Positions 35,364 to 44,453 of a stretch of 64,000 nt of DNA are shown here, one piece after another (position 1 is the stretch's first letter; every line of letters begins with the position of its first letter). Origin of the DNA: Streptomyces sp. NBC_00223 (GTDB lineage Bacteria > Actinomycetota > Actinomycetes > Streptomycetales > Streptomycetaceae); the NCBI RefSeq assembly GCF_036199905.1, contig NZ_CP108109.1:6886501-6950500 (forward strand), written 5' to 3'. The position numbers and the translations under genes were made by a program. The notes beneath the pieces were generated by a model. That model saw only the letters and a program-made list of their open reading frames with translations, was not told where the DNA came from and did no database searches.

Positions 35364-36593
35364 ATGCATGCCTGGCCCGCTTCCGACGTCCCCGCCCTTC
35401 CGGGCACCGGACGCCCACTTCGTCTCCACGACACGTCGACCGGTGCACCGGTCACCGTCGACCCCGGCCCCGTGGCCCGTATCTACGTCTGCGGGATCAC
35501 TCCCTACGACGCCACCCACATGGGACACGCGGCCACCTACAACGCGTTCGATCTCGTCCAGCGCGTGTGGCTCGACACGAAGCGACAGGTCCACTACGTG
35601 CAGAACGTCACGGACGTCGACGACCCGCTGCTGGAGCGCGCCGTCGCCACCGGCGAGGACTGGACCGCGCTCGCCGAGCGCGAGACCGCTCTGTTCCGCG
35701 AGGACATGACCGCGCTGCGGATGCTGCCGCCCACCCACTACATCGGCGCGGTGGAGGCCATACCCGGCATCGTCCCGCTGATCGAACGTCTTCGGGACGC
35801 CGGCGCGGCGTACGAGCTCGGCGGCGACATCTACTTCTCCGTCGAGGCCGACCCGGACTTCGGCAAGGTCGCGAATCTCGACGCGACCACGATGCGCATC
35901 CTTTCCGCCGAGCGCGGCGGGGACCCGGACCGCCCGGGCAAGAAGAACCCGCTGGACCCGATGCTGTGGCTGGCCGCCCGCGAGGGGGAGCCCAGCTGGG
36001 ACGGCGGGTCGCTCGGCCGGGGGCGCCCCGGCTGGCACATCGAGTGTGTGGCCATCGCGCTGGACCATCTGGGGATGGGGTTCGACGTCCAGGGCGGCGG
36101 GTCCGACCTGGCCTTCCCGCACCACGAGATGGGCGCGTCGCACGCGCAGGCGCTCACCGGGGAGCATCCGTACGCCAAGGCGTACGTGCACGCGGGGATG
36201 GTCGCGCTCAACGGCGAGAAGATGTCGAAGTCCAAGGGGAATCTGGTCTTCGTCTCGGCGTTGCGGCGGGACGGGGTCGACCCGGCGGCGATCCGGCTGG
36301 CGCTGCTCGCCCACCACTACCGGTCGGACTGGGAGTGGACGGACGGGGTGCTGGCGGAGGCGGTGGCCCGGCTCGGGCGCTGGCGGGCCGCGGTGTCGCG
36401 GCCTGACGGGCCGGACGCGGAGGCGCTGGTCGAGGAGATCCGTGAGGCGCTCGCCGACGATCTGGACGCGCCGCGAGCGCTGGTCGCGGTGGACCGCTGG
36501 GCGGCGGCCCAGTCCGCCTCCGGCGGCCCGGACACGGCCGCCCCGGGCCTCGCCTCCCGCGCCATCAACGCCCTCCTGGGCGTAGCCCTCTAG
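35364..36593 (+). CDS. mshC: L-cysteine:1D-myo-inositol 2-amino-2-deoxy-glucopyranoside ligase (mycothiol biosynthesis)
   Basis: A 409-aa ligase that joins cysteine to GlcN-inositol with ATP in the penultimate part of mycothiol synthesis. It derives from class-I cysteinyl-tRNA synthetase: VCGITPYDATHMGHA holds the HIGH-like motif (residues 52-55), KMSKSKGN at 286-293 is the KMSKS loop, and zinc ligands include C43 and the C/H residues of GWHIECVAIA and FPHHEMG. The length and the absence of the tRNA-binding extension distinguish MshC from CysS. The mycothiol-dependent-type protein at 49604 fits an organism that makes mycothiol. Confidence 0.96.
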   Translation: MHAWPASDVPALPGTGRPLRLHDTSTGAPVTVDPGPVARIYVCGITPYDATHMGHAATYNAFDLVQRVWLDTKRQVHYVQNVTDVDDPLLERAVATGEDWTALAERETALFREDMTALRMLPPTHYIGAVEAIPGIVPLIERLRDAGAAYELGGDIYFSVEADPDFGKVANLDATTMRILSAERGGDPDRPGKKNPLDPMLWLAAREGEPSWDGGSLGRGRPGWHIECVAIALDHLGMGFDVQGGGSDLAFPHHEMGASHAQALTGEHPYAKAYVHAGMVALNGEKMSKSKGNLVFVSALRRDGVDPAAIRLALLAHHYRSDWEWTDGVLAEAVARLGRWRAAVSRPDGPDAEALVEEIREALADDLDAPRALVAVDRWAAAQSASGGPDTAAPGLASRAINALLGVAL

Positions 36594-36603
36594 CCGCACC
36601 ACC

Positions 36604-36630
36604 GGGGGCGCCCCACCGTCGGGCGCCCCC
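36604..36630 (+). terminator. Terminator after mshC
   Basis: A perfect 10-bp stem, GGGGGCGCCC (36604-36613) and GGGCGCCCCC (36621-36630), seven-base loop, 10 bases after the mshC stop. Confidence 0.8.
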
Positions 36631-36666
36631 TCCCGCCGCGGAAGGACGTCCAAGCACACCCCACCC

Positions 36667-37192
36667 CATTCCGCCGCGATGGCGGGACGCGGGACGGCGT
36701 GTCCCGGCGGTGCCGAGCTGGCTGCCGCCGGGGGTTGAGTGACCGAGCGCGCCGCCCTCGCATGTCGCTGTCCGCGACGGCGGCTGGGTGCCGGGCACCC
36801 CCTTTCCCGCCGCCGCGATGGCGGGCCGCGGGACGGTCTGGTCCGGCGGTGCCGAACCGGCTGCCGCCGGGGCCCCGCTGCGCGGCGGCGCACTCGCGCG
36901 GTGCTTTCCGCGATGGCGGTTGGGTGCCGGGCACCCCCATTCCCGCCGCGATGGCGGGACGCGGGACGGCGTGGCCCGGCGGTGCCGAGCCGGCGGGCGG
37001 TCGGTGTGGGCGATGGACCGGGGCTTGACGCGGTCGTTGGCGGCCACGCCAACCTCTTCCCGCCGCCGCGGCGGGACGCGGGACGACGCGGTTCGGCGGT
37101 GCCCAACCGGGCTGGCGGCTGGGTGCCGGGCACCCCCATTCCGCCGCGACGGTGGGACGCGGGATGGCGTGGTCCGGCGGTGCCGAGCCGGC
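36667..37192. repeat. Five imperfect copies of a roughly 57-bp repeat between mshC and parJ
   Basis: The 630-base convergent region carries no gene. Copies start near 36667, 36802, 36938, 37054 and 37137; each reads roughly CATTCCGCCGCGATGGCGGG, then ACGCGGGACGGCGTGGCCCG, then GCGGTGCCGAGCCGGC. Copies 2, 3 and 5 are preceded by GGGTGCCGGGCACCC, a perfect 6-bp hairpin. Spacers differ in length and sequence, so this is a dispersed rather than a strict tandem array. Confidence 0.85.
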
Positions 37193-37227
37193 GCGGCGGC
37201 GGGTCGTCGGGGGCCGCCCGACTAGGG

Positions 37228-38214
37228 CTACGTGTTGTCGTCCGGCGCGTCGTCGTCGTCCTCGCCGGACGGCGGCGTCTCGTCGGAGGGGGCGGACCGC
37301 CCCGGTGGGCGGTCACGGAGGTGGGGGAAGCCCGGCACCCCGTCCCCGCCCTCACTCGCGTAGCCCCCGCCCTGCGGATCACGCCGCCGCAGATACCGTT
37401 CGAACTCCTTCGCGATCGCCTCGCCCGACGCCTCGGGCAGCTCCGCCGTGTCCCGCGCTTCCTCCAGCGTCTGCACGTACTCCGCGACCTCGCTGTCCTC
37501 CGCCGCCAGCTGGTCCACGCCGACCTGCCAGGCCCGCGCGTCCTCCGGCAGCTCGCCCTGCGGAATGCGCAGGTCGAGCAGGTCCTCCAGCCGGTTGAGC
37601 AGCGCCAGCGTCGCCTTGGGGTTCGGCGGCTGCGAGACGTAGTGCGGCACGGCGGCCCACAGACTCACCGCCGGGATGCCCGCGTGCGTGCACGCCTCCT
37701 GGAGGATGCCGACGATGCCCGTCGGCCCCTCGTAGCGCGACTCCTCCAGACTGAGCGCCGTCGCCAGATCGGGATCGGACGTCACCCCGGAGACCGGAAC
37801 CGGACGGGTGTGCGGGGTGTCGCCGAGCAGCGCCCCGAGCACGACGACCATCTCGACGCCCAGCTCGTGCGCGAACCCCAGGATCTCGTTGCAGAACGAC
37901 CGCCACCGCATGCTGGGCTCGATCCCCCGTACCAGCACCAGATCGCGCGGCTTGGGCGACTGGATGCGGACCACGGACAGCCGGGTCGTCGGCCAGGTGA
38001 TCCGACGTACCCCGCCGTCCATCCACACGCTGGGCCGGTTGACCTGGAAGTCGTAGTAGTCCTCGGCGTCGAGCGCGGCGAAGACCTCCCCCTTGAACTC
38101 CCGGTCCATGTGGCCGACCGCCGTGGAGGCTGCGTCCCCGGCGTCGTTCCAGCCCTCGAACGCGGCCACCATGACCGGGTCGATCAGCTCGGGTACCCCC
38201 TCGAGCTCGATCAC
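37228..38214 (-). CDS. parJ: PAC2-family protein ParJ
   Basis: A 328-aa PAC2 (proteasome-assembly-chaperone-like) protein: VMVAAFEGWNDAGDAAST at the start, TRLSVVRIQSPKPRDLVLVR, VVVLGALLGDTPHTRPVPV and GIPAVSLWAAVPHYVSQPPN follow, then an acidic tail. In S. coelicolor the protein next to mshC was shown to modulate ParA polymerisation and chromosome segregation in sporulating hyphae and was named ParJ; the symbol rests on that position and family. The gene converges on mshC across the repeat region. Confidence 0.9.
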   Translation of the reverse strand: MIELEGVPELIDPVMVAAFEGWNDAGDAASTAVGHMDREFKGEVFAALDAEDYYDFQVNRPSVWMDGGVRRITWPTTRLSVVRIQSPKPRDLVLVRGIEPSMRWRSFCNEILGFAHELGVEMVVVLGALLGDTPHTRPVPVSGVTSDPDLATALSLEESRYEGPTGIVGILQEACTHAGIPAVSLWAAVPHYVSQPPNPKATLALLNRLEDLLDLRIPQGELPEDARAWQVGVDQLAAEDSEVAEYVQTLEEARDTAELPEASGEAIAKEFERYLRRRDPQGGGYASEGGDGVPGFPHLRDRPPGRSAPSDETPPSGEDDDDAPDDNT

Positions 38215-38366
38215 CCAGCGCCTCCTTCCGGCCGGAGGGGGCTGTGCCGTCCCCGCCCCGACTGCTGTTCCATGACGTGCGGCACCAGCCTACGGCGTAC
38301 GGCGCGCGCTTCCGCAGTGTTCACAGGAGGATGATCCCCAAGGCGGTGGCCCGTACGCACCTGGAT

Positions 38367-39416
38367 TCAGCCGATGCCCCAACCGGTCCGGTACGCGGCC
38401 CAGTCGGCGGCGGTGGCGTGGAAGTCCACATAGAGGGCCAGCCCGAAGGCGACGCGGTCACGGGCGTGGCGGGCCAGCGACACGCGGGCGCCGCGGACGG
38501 CGGCGGCGACGGTCTCGGCGTAGGCATGATGGCCCATATTGTCCGTGTGATAGCCGGGCAGTCCGATGATCAGATCGGTCGTGGCCGGTGTCACCTCCAG
38601 CGCGAGCGCGGTCTGCTGGGCGACATAGCCGCCGAAGAGCGATTCGGCGGGCATCGCGGTGTCGTAGGCCATCACGGCGATCTGGTCGCAGCGCTCTGCC
38701 ACCTTGGCGAAGTACGACTGGGGCCACCACTTGGGATGGCTGAACGGCAGGTGGGCCACGCTGTGCAGCCCCGGCAGCGGGTCGATCTGCGGAACGGCGA
38801 CCGACAGCGGTACGCCCCGGGCCGAGGTGAGCGCGCGCACGGACTCCAGCACCCGCAGAAAGCCGGCGTCGCCCGCGGCGACCGGCTCCAGATCGAGGTG
38901 GACGCCCTCGAAACCCGCGTCGAGGATCTGCCCGGACGATGCCCGGATCCGGTCGCGTACCGCGCTGTCGCCGAGGTGCAGTCCCGGCTTGCCGCCGTGG
39001 GCGACGGTGTCACCCAGCCACGCCTGGACGCGGACCCCGGGCAGCACCCGGTGCACATCGGCGACGAAGCGCGCGGCGGTCGGGTAGAGCGCGGGGTCGA
39101 GGCTGCCGTCGTGCTCCAGCGGGCCCGCGTGCACATACAGGTCGTGGATACCGGTGCCCCGCACCCGGTCCCGCAGTTGGTCCAGGTCGGCGGCGGTGCC
39201 GCGGCCGTCGACCCAGGCGTGGCCGAGCCAGACCGCGTCGTGCCCCCGGCTGCGCCCGGCGGCGGCGGGATTGCCCGCGTACTCCGCCCGCAGCGCCGCC
39301 GCGACCCCCAGCACGGCCAGCAGGCACAGCACGGTCCCGGCGATCACCGCGCGTCGGATCCACCGCAGGGTCTGCGGGCGCACCACAGGGGGAGACGGTC
39401 GAAACGGTCGAGACAT
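38367..39416 (-). CDS. Membrane-anchored or exported GH18-like protein
   Basis: A 349-aa protein with an N-terminal hydrophobic anchor (about residues 20-42, AVIAGTVLCLLAVLGVAAAL) and a TIM-barrel-like ectodomain. FEGVHLDLEPV corresponds to the D-x-x-D-x-D-x-E motif of glycoside hydrolase family 18, keeping the final D-x-E, and AVMAYDTAMP matches the conserved YDT strand. It may hydrolyse an amino-sugar polymer, but only part of the active site is conserved. ATG 39416 is preferred to an upstream TTG. It is divergent from the sugar-acid operon at 39526. Confidence 0.72.
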   Translation of the reverse strand: MSRPFRPSPPVVRPQTLRWIRRAVIAGTVLCLLAVLGVAAALRAEYAGNPAAAGRSRGHDAVWLGHAWVDGRGTAADLDQLRDRVRGTGIHDLYVHAGPLEHDGSLDPALYPTAARFVADVHRVLPGVRVQAWLGDTVAHGGKPGLHLGDSAVRDRIRASSGQILDAGFEGVHLDLEPVAAGDAGFLRVLESVRALTSARGVPLSVAVPQIDPLPGLHSVAHLPFSHPKWWPQSYFAKVAERCDQIAVMAYDTAMPAESLFGGYVAQQTALALEVTPATTDLIIGLPGYHTDNMGHHAYAETVAAAVRGARVSLARHARDRVAFGLALYVDFHATAADWAAYRTGWGIG

Positions 39417-39475
39417 CCGATCTGTAATCCACAAAGTTCTGACTTCCCCCTGGACGAACGGCGGGTTTCGCCGCT

Positions 39476-39509
39476 ATACATCGGACCATCGAAAAAAGAT
39501 CCGATGTCT
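39476..39509. promoter_or_regulatory. Inverted repeat upstream of the fuconate-dehydratase operon
   Basis: ACATCGGA (39478-39485) and TCCGATGT (39500-39507) form a perfect 8-bp dyad with a 14-base A-rich spacer, about 20-50 bases before the first gene of the operon. The extended left arm, ATACATCGGA, recurs as its complement TCCGATGTAT upstream of the GntR gene, so it is a candidate operator for that regulator. Confidence 0.6.
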
Positions 39510-39525
39510 TCCGACGGGAGTGTGC

Positions 39526-40842
39526 ATGAGTCCGACCATCACCGAGGTCGAGGTCTACGACATCCGCTTTCCGACCTCGGAGCAGCTCGACGGCTCGGAC
39601 GCCATGAATCCCGACCCCGACTACTCCGCCGCCTATGTCGTACTCCGTACGGATGCGCCCGGCGACCTGGCGGGGTACGGCTTCTGCTTCACGATCGGCC
39701 GCGGCAACGACGTCGTCGCCGCCGCGATCAGGACCCTCCGACCCTATGTCGTCGGGCGCGGGGTGGACAGTGTGACCGGTGATCTCGGCGCCTTCTACCG
39801 GCTGCTCACCCACGACTCCCAACTGCGCTGGCTGGGCCCGGAGAAGGGCGTGATGCACATGGCGGCCGGCGCGGTCGTCAACGCCGCCTGGGACCTGGCC
39901 GCCCGCCGGGCCGGCCGCCCGGTCTGGGAACTGCTGGCCGGTATGACCCCCGAGGAACTGGTCGACCTGGTCGACTTCCGCTACCTCAGCGACGCCCTCA
40001 CCCGTGACGAGGCGCTGGAGATCCTGCGCCGCGCCGAGCCCGGCCGGGCCGAGCGCGCCGCGCTGCTGCGCGCCCGCGGCTACCCCGCCTACACCACCGA
40101 GCCCGGCTGGCTCGGCTACTCCGACGAGAAGCTGACCCGGCTGGCCAAGGAGGCCGTCGCCGCGGGCTTCGGGCAGATCAAGCTCAAGGTCGGCGGCGAC
40201 CTGGACGACGACCTGCGCCGGATGCGGCTGGCCCGCGAGGCGGTCGGCCCCGACATCCGGATCGCCGTGGACGCCAACCAGCGCTGGGACGTGGCCGAGG
40301 CCGTCGACTGGATGAAGGCCCTGGCACCGTACGACCCGTACTGGATCGAGGAGCCCACCAGCCCCGACGACGTCCTCGCGCACGCCGCCGTACGCGCCCA
40401 GCAGCCGGTCCCGGTCGCCACCGGCGAACACGTCGCCAACCGCGTGGTGTTCAAGCAGCTGCTCCAGGCCGAGGCGGTCGACTTCGTGCAGATCGACGCC
40501 GCCCGGGTCGGCGGGGTCAACGAGAATGTCGCGATCCTGCTGCTCGCCGCCAAGTTCGGCGTCCCGGTCTGCCCGCACGCGGGCGGTGTGGGCCTGTGCG
40601 AACTCGTCCAGCATCTGTCGATGTTCGACTACGTGGCCGTCTCCGGCAGTTGGGACGACCGGGTGATCGAGTACGTTCCCCACCTGCACGAGCACTTCAC
40701 CGACCCGGTGGTGATGGAGAACGGCCGCTACCAGGCTCCCAGCGCGCCCGGCTTCTCCGCCCGCATGGCCGATGACACCCTCACCGACTACCGCTACCCC
40801 GACGGCCCGGTCTGGGTGGCCCGACAGGAGCTCTCCCGATGA
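39526..40842 (+). CDS. Enolase-superfamily sugar-acid dehydratase (L-fuconate dehydratase type)
   Basis: A 438-aa mandelate-racemase-subgroup enzyme. Catalytic and metal residues are visible: QIKLKVGGD (K-x-K), VDANQRWD, WIEEPTSPDD and GEHVANR, with a C-terminal His in CPHAGGVGLCELVQH. The N-terminal SEQLDGSDAMNPDPDYSAAY is characteristic of L-fuconate dehydratases, which convert fuconate to 2-keto-3-deoxy-fuconate. It starts a seven-gene operon with a sugar importer, a dehydrogenase pair and a lactonase, supporting the assignment. The ATG overlaps nothing; a dyad lies upstream. Confidence 0.88.
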   Translation: MSPTITEVEVYDIRFPTSEQLDGSDAMNPDPDYSAAYVVLRTDAPGDLAGYGFCFTIGRGNDVVAAAIRTLRPYVVGRGVDSVTGDLGAFYRLLTHDSQLRWLGPEKGVMHMAAGAVVNAAWDLAARRAGRPVWELLAGMTPEELVDLVDFRYLSDALTRDEALEILRRAEPGRAERAALLRARGYPAYTTEPGWLGYSDEKLTRLAKEAVAAGFGQIKLKVGGDLDDDLRRMRLAREAVGPDIRIAVDANQRWDVAEAVDWMKALAPYDPYWIEEPTSPDDVLAHAAVRAQQPVPVATGEHVANRVVFKQLLQAEAVDFVQIDAARVGGVNENVAILLLAAKFGVPVCPHAGGVGLCELVQHLSMFDYVAVSGSWDDRVIEYVPHLHEHFTDPVVMENGRYQAPSAPGFSARMADDTLTDYRYPDGPVWVARQELSR

Positions 40843-41669
40843 CCGAGCAGACCCGTGAGCCCGAGCAGACCGCCGCCCCCGCCACTCTCGCCGCTCCCGT
40901 CCAGGACTTCGCCGGCCTGAGCGCCCTGGTCACCGGCGGCGCCTCCGGCATCGGCGCCGCCACCGCCGCGCTGCTGACCGCCCGCGGCGCCCGCGTCGCC
41001 GTCCTGGACCGCGACACGGCCGGCGCGCCCGAGGGCACCTTCCCGGTGACCGCCGACGTCACCTCCGACCAGGCCGTACGGGCCGCCGTGGGCCTGGCGG
41101 CGGCCGAACTCGGCGGCCTGCACATCCTGGTGAGCAACGCCGGCATCGGCGCCATCGGCACCGTCGAGGACAACCCCGACGACGAGTGGCGGCGGGTCAT
41201 CGACATCAATGTCCTCGGCATGGTCAGGGCCGCCCGCGCGGCCCTTCCCCACCTGCGCGAGGCCGCCGCCGCGCGGCCCGGCTGCGCCTCGATCACCCAC
41301 ACCTGTTCCATCGCCGCCACCGCGGGGCTCCCTCAGCGGGCCCTGTACAGCGCGACCAAGGGCGCCGTACTCTCCCTCACCCTGGCGATGGCGGCCGACC
41401 ACGTACGCGAAGGCGTCCGCGTCAACTGCGTCAACCCCGGAACCGCCGACACCCCCTGGATCGGCCGCCTCCTCGACCAGGCCGAGGACCCGGCCGCCGA
41501 GCGAGCGGCCCTCAACGCCCGCCAGCCGCTGGGTCGGCTGGTCAGCGCCGACGAGGTCGCCGCGGCGATCGCCTACCTGGCGAGCCCCGCGGCGGCGAGC
41601 GTCACCGGCACCGCGCTCGCCGTCGACGGCGGAATGCAGGGACTCCGCCTGCGACCCGCCGGCAACTGA
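40839..41669 (+). CDS. SDR-family dehydrogenase (probable 2-keto-3-deoxy-fuconate dehydrogenase)
   Basis: A 276-aa short-chain dehydrogenase: cofactor motif VTGGASGIGAATAA (about residues 30-43), VLDRD at the end of strand 2 (Asp favouring NAD), VSNAGIGAIG, catalytic Ser in THTCSIAA and YSATKGA (Y-x3-K). It overlaps the dehydratase stop by ATGA. In the oxidative fucose pathway an SDR oxidises the 2-keto-3-deoxy acid at C4; position argues for this role, though an earlier sugar dehydrogenase role is possible. Confidence 0.87.
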   Translation: MTEQTREPEQTAAPATLAAPVQDFAGLSALVTGGASGIGAATAALLTARGARVAVLDRDTAGAPEGTFPVTADVTSDQAVRAAVGLAAAELGGLHILVSNAGIGAIGTVEDNPDDEWRRVIDINVLGMVRAARAALPHLREAAAARPGCASITHTCSIAATAGLPQRALYSATKGAVLSLTLAMAADHVREGVRVNCVNPGTADTPWIGRLLDQAEDPAAERAALNARQPLGRLVSADEVAAAIAYLASPAAASVTGTALAVDGGMQGLRLRPAGN

Positions 41670-41777
41670 GACCACCTGGCAGAACGCATCACTTCTGAGC
41701 CGCACCATCTCGTACCACCGCACGTCATCCCCCCACCGCGCCGACCACCCAACCAACTGAAAGGGCAGGACTCGACG

Positions 41778-42815
41778 ATGAGACTGCGCACGACGACCGT
41801 GGCCGCCTGTGCCACTCTGCTCGCGGTCACCGCGCTCGCGGGCTGCAACAGAGGCAGCGACAGCAAGGCCGGCACCTCCGGCAAGGTCGGTATCGACCTG
41901 CCGCGCTCGGACAGCGACTTCTGGAACTCCTACAACAGCTACATAGAGAAGGGTGTCAAGGCGGGCGAGGTCTCCGCGCTGCCGCGCAGCAACTCGCAGA
42001 ACGACATCGGCAAGCTCGTCGCCAATGTGACGAACTTCGCCAACCAGGGTGCCAAGGCCATCGTGATGGCCCCGCAGGACACCGGCGCCATCGCCTCCAC
42101 CCTGGACACGCTCGCCAAGAAGAACATCCCGGTGATCAGCGTGGACACCCGCCCGGACAAGGGGCAGGTGTACATGGTGGTCCGGGCCGACAACAAGGCG
42201 TACGGCCAGAAGGCGTGCGAGTACCTGGGCGAGCAGCTCAAGGGACAGGGCAAGGTCGTCGAGTTCGAGGGCGCGCTCGACTCCATCAACGGCCGTGACC
42301 GCTCCGAGGCGTTCGCGTCCTGTATGAAGACCAAGTACCCGAACATCAAGGTCATCGCGCTGGCCACCGACTGGAAGGGCGATGTCGCCTCGGCCAAGCT
42401 ACAGACGACGCTCGCCTCCGACCCGGACGTCAACGGCATCTACATGCAGGCCGGCGGGGTGTTCCTCCAGCCCACCCTCGCCCTCCTGGAGCAGAAGCAC
42501 CTGCTCAAGCCGCCGGGCACGGCCGGTCACATCACGATCATCTCCAACGACGGCATCCCCGAGGAGTTCAAGGCGATCAAGGCCGGTCAGATCGACGCGA
42601 CCATCTCCCAGCCCGCCGACCTCTACGCCAAGTACGCCCTCTACTACGCGAAGGAAGCCCTGGCCGGGAAGAAGTTCGCGCCCGGACCCACCGACCACGA
42701 CTCCACGATCATCACGATCCCCAACGGCCTTGAGGACCAGCTGCCCGCGCCGCTGGTGACCAAGGACAACGTGGACGACGCCGGTCTGTGGGCCAATCAG
42801 CTCGGGAAGAGCTGA
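41778..42815 (+). CDS. Sugar ABC transporter substrate-binding lipoprotein
   Basis: A 345-aa periplasmic-binding-protein-type lipoprotein. Signal peptide with lipobox LAGC (Cys about residue 23), then a type-I fold of the ribose/xylose class (SDSDFWNSYNSYIEKGVKAG, AIVMAPQDTGAIASTLDTLA, IPVISVDTRPD, ADNKAYGQKACEYL, HITIISNDGIPEEFKAIKAG, IDATISQPADLYAKYAL). It delivers a monosaccharide to the following ATPase and permease; context suggests L-fucose or a related 6-deoxy or pentose sugar. Confidence 0.93.
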   Translation: MRLRTTTVAACATLLAVTALAGCNRGSDSKAGTSGKVGIDLPRSDSDFWNSYNSYIEKGVKAGEVSALPRSNSQNDIGKLVANVTNFANQGAKAIVMAPQDTGAIASTLDTLAKKNIPVISVDTRPDKGQVYMVVRADNKAYGQKACEYLGEQLKGQGKVVEFEGALDSINGRDRSEAFASCMKTKYPNIKVIALATDWKGDVASAKLQTTLASDPDVNGIYMQAGGVFLQPTLALLEQKHLLKPPGTAGHITIISNDGIPEEFKAIKAGQIDATISQPADLYAKYALYYAKEALAGKKFAPGPTDHDSTIITIPNGLEDQLPAPLVTKDNVDDAGLWANQLGKS

Positions 42816-42818
42816 CCC

Positions 42819-44453
42819 ATGGGCGAGGCTCCATCGCCACCGGCGGTCCACGCCGAGGGCATCGTCAAACGGTTCGGGCCGACCGTCGCGCTCGACCGGG
42901 TGGGCATCACCGTCGCGGCCGGCGACTCGCACGCGCTGGTCGGCCGCAACGGAGCGGGCAAGTCCACCCTGGTGTCCGTGCTGACCGGGCTGCACACCCC
43001 GGACGCGGGCCGGGTCTCCTTCCAGGGCGTCCCGGCGCCCACGGCCGGTGACACCGCCGCGTGGCAGACCAAGGTGGCCTGCGTCTACCAGAAGTCGATG
43101 GTGGTGCCCGATCTGACCGTCGCGGAGAACCTGTTCCTCAACAGGTTCTCCGCGGGCCCGACGGCCGGCCCGACGGCCGACCCGGCAGCGGGCAAGGCGC
43201 CGGTCAAGGCGCCGGGTGCCGGGGGCGGGCGGCGCGGCTCGTACGGCCGGATCCGCTGGTCCGCGCTGCGCACCCGGGCCCGCGATCTGCTGGCCGAGTA
43301 CGGGGTCGACGTGGACCCCGCCGCGCGGGCCGGTGATCTCACCGTCGAGCAGGGGCAGTTCGTGGAGATCGCGCGCGCCCTGTCCTTCGGCGCCCGCTTC
43401 ATCATCCTCGACGAACCCACCGCGCAGCTCGACGCGGCCGGCATCGACCGGCTCTTCACCAAGCTGCGCGAGCTGCAACGGCAGGGCGTCGCCTTCCTGT
43501 TCATCTCCCACCACCTCCAGGAGGTCTACGACCTGTGCAGCACCGTCACGGTCTACCGTGACGCCCGCCATGTGCTGACCGCGCCCGTCGCCGACCTCGG
43601 GAAGACCGAACTCGTCGAGGCCATGACCGGCGAGGCCACGCACGGGACGACCGCCTGGCACGCCAAGGGCGCGGAAGCCGGGCCCGGGAAACCCGGCACA
43701 GGCGCCGAGGCCGTCCTGCGCGCCGAAGGGCTCGCCCTGGACGGCGTCTTCCAGCCCATCGACTTCGCCGTGCGCCCCGGCGAGGTACTGGGCCTGGCCG
43801 GGGCCACCGCCAGCGGCAACACCGCGCTCGGCGAGACCCTGGTGGGCCTGCGCAAGGCCACCGCGGGCCGTACCTCGGTGGCGGGCCGGCCGGTACGCCC
43901 GGGCAGCGTCCCGCACGCGCTGGGCGCCGGAATCGGCTACGTGCCGGAGGACCGGCACCGCCAGGGCCTCGTGCTGGGCCGCAGTGTCGCGGAGAACGCC
44001 ACCCTCTCCGTGACCGACCAGCTCGGCCCGTACGGCACCGTCCTGCCGTCACGGACCCGGGCGTTCGCCCAGCGCATGATCAGCGCGCTGGACATCAAGA
44101 CCTCGGGGCCCGCCCAGCCGGTCGCCGACCTGTCAGGCGGCAATCAGCAGAAGGTCGTCATCGCCCGGGCGCTGGCCCGCGAACCCCGGGTGCTGGTGGC
44201 GATCCGACCCACCGCGGGCGTGGACGTGAAGTCAAAGGACGCGCTGCTCGGCGTCGTCCGGGGGGTCGCCGACCGGGGGGACGCGGCCGTCATCGTCTCG
44301 GACGAACTGGACGACCTGCGGGTCTGCGACCGGGTGATCGCGCTCTTCCACGGACGGGTGATCGCCGAGTTCGGCAGCGGATGGACCGACCGGGACCTGG
44401 TCTCGGCGATGGAAGGGCTGCCCGCGGGCGGCGACGAGGGAGCCGAGGAATGA
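42819..44453 (+). CDS. Sugar ABC transporter ATPase (two nucleotide-binding domains)
   Basis: A 544-aa RbsA/XylG-type double ATPase. Domain 1 has Walker A GRNGAGKST and Walker B FIILDEPTAQLD; domain 2 has a degenerate Walker A (GATASGNTALGET, lacking the Lys) but a good signature LSGGNQQKV, the usual asymmetry of this family. The domain-2 Walker B reads VLVAIRPTAGVD, where the usual D-x-P-T is replaced. An Ala/Pro-rich insert (about residues 105-140) interrupts domain 1. Starts three bases after the lipoprotein stop. Confidence 0.93.
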   Translation: MGEAPSPPAVHAEGIVKRFGPTVALDRVGITVAAGDSHALVGRNGAGKSTLVSVLTGLHTPDAGRVSFQGVPAPTAGDTAAWQTKVACVYQKSMVVPDLTVAENLFLNRFSAGPTAGPTADPAAGKAPVKAPGAGGGRRGSYGRIRWSALRTRARDLLAEYGVDVDPAARAGDLTVEQGQFVEIARALSFGARFIILDEPTAQLDAAGIDRLFTKLRELQRQGVAFLFISHHLQEVYDLCSTVTVYRDARHVLTAPVADLGKTELVEAMTGEATHGTTAWHAKGAEAGPGKPGTGAEAVLRAEGLALDGVFQPIDFAVRPGEVLGLAGATASGNTALGETLVGLRKATAGRTSVAGRPVRPGSVPHALGAGIGYVPEDRHRQGLVLGRSVAENATLSVTDQLGPYGTVLPSRTRAFAQRMISALDIKTSGPAQPVADLSGGNQQKVVIARALAREPRVLVAIRPTAGVDVKSKDALLGVVRGVADRGDAAVIVSDELDDLRVCDRVIALFHGRVIAEFGSGWTDRDLVSAMEGLPAGGDEGAEE

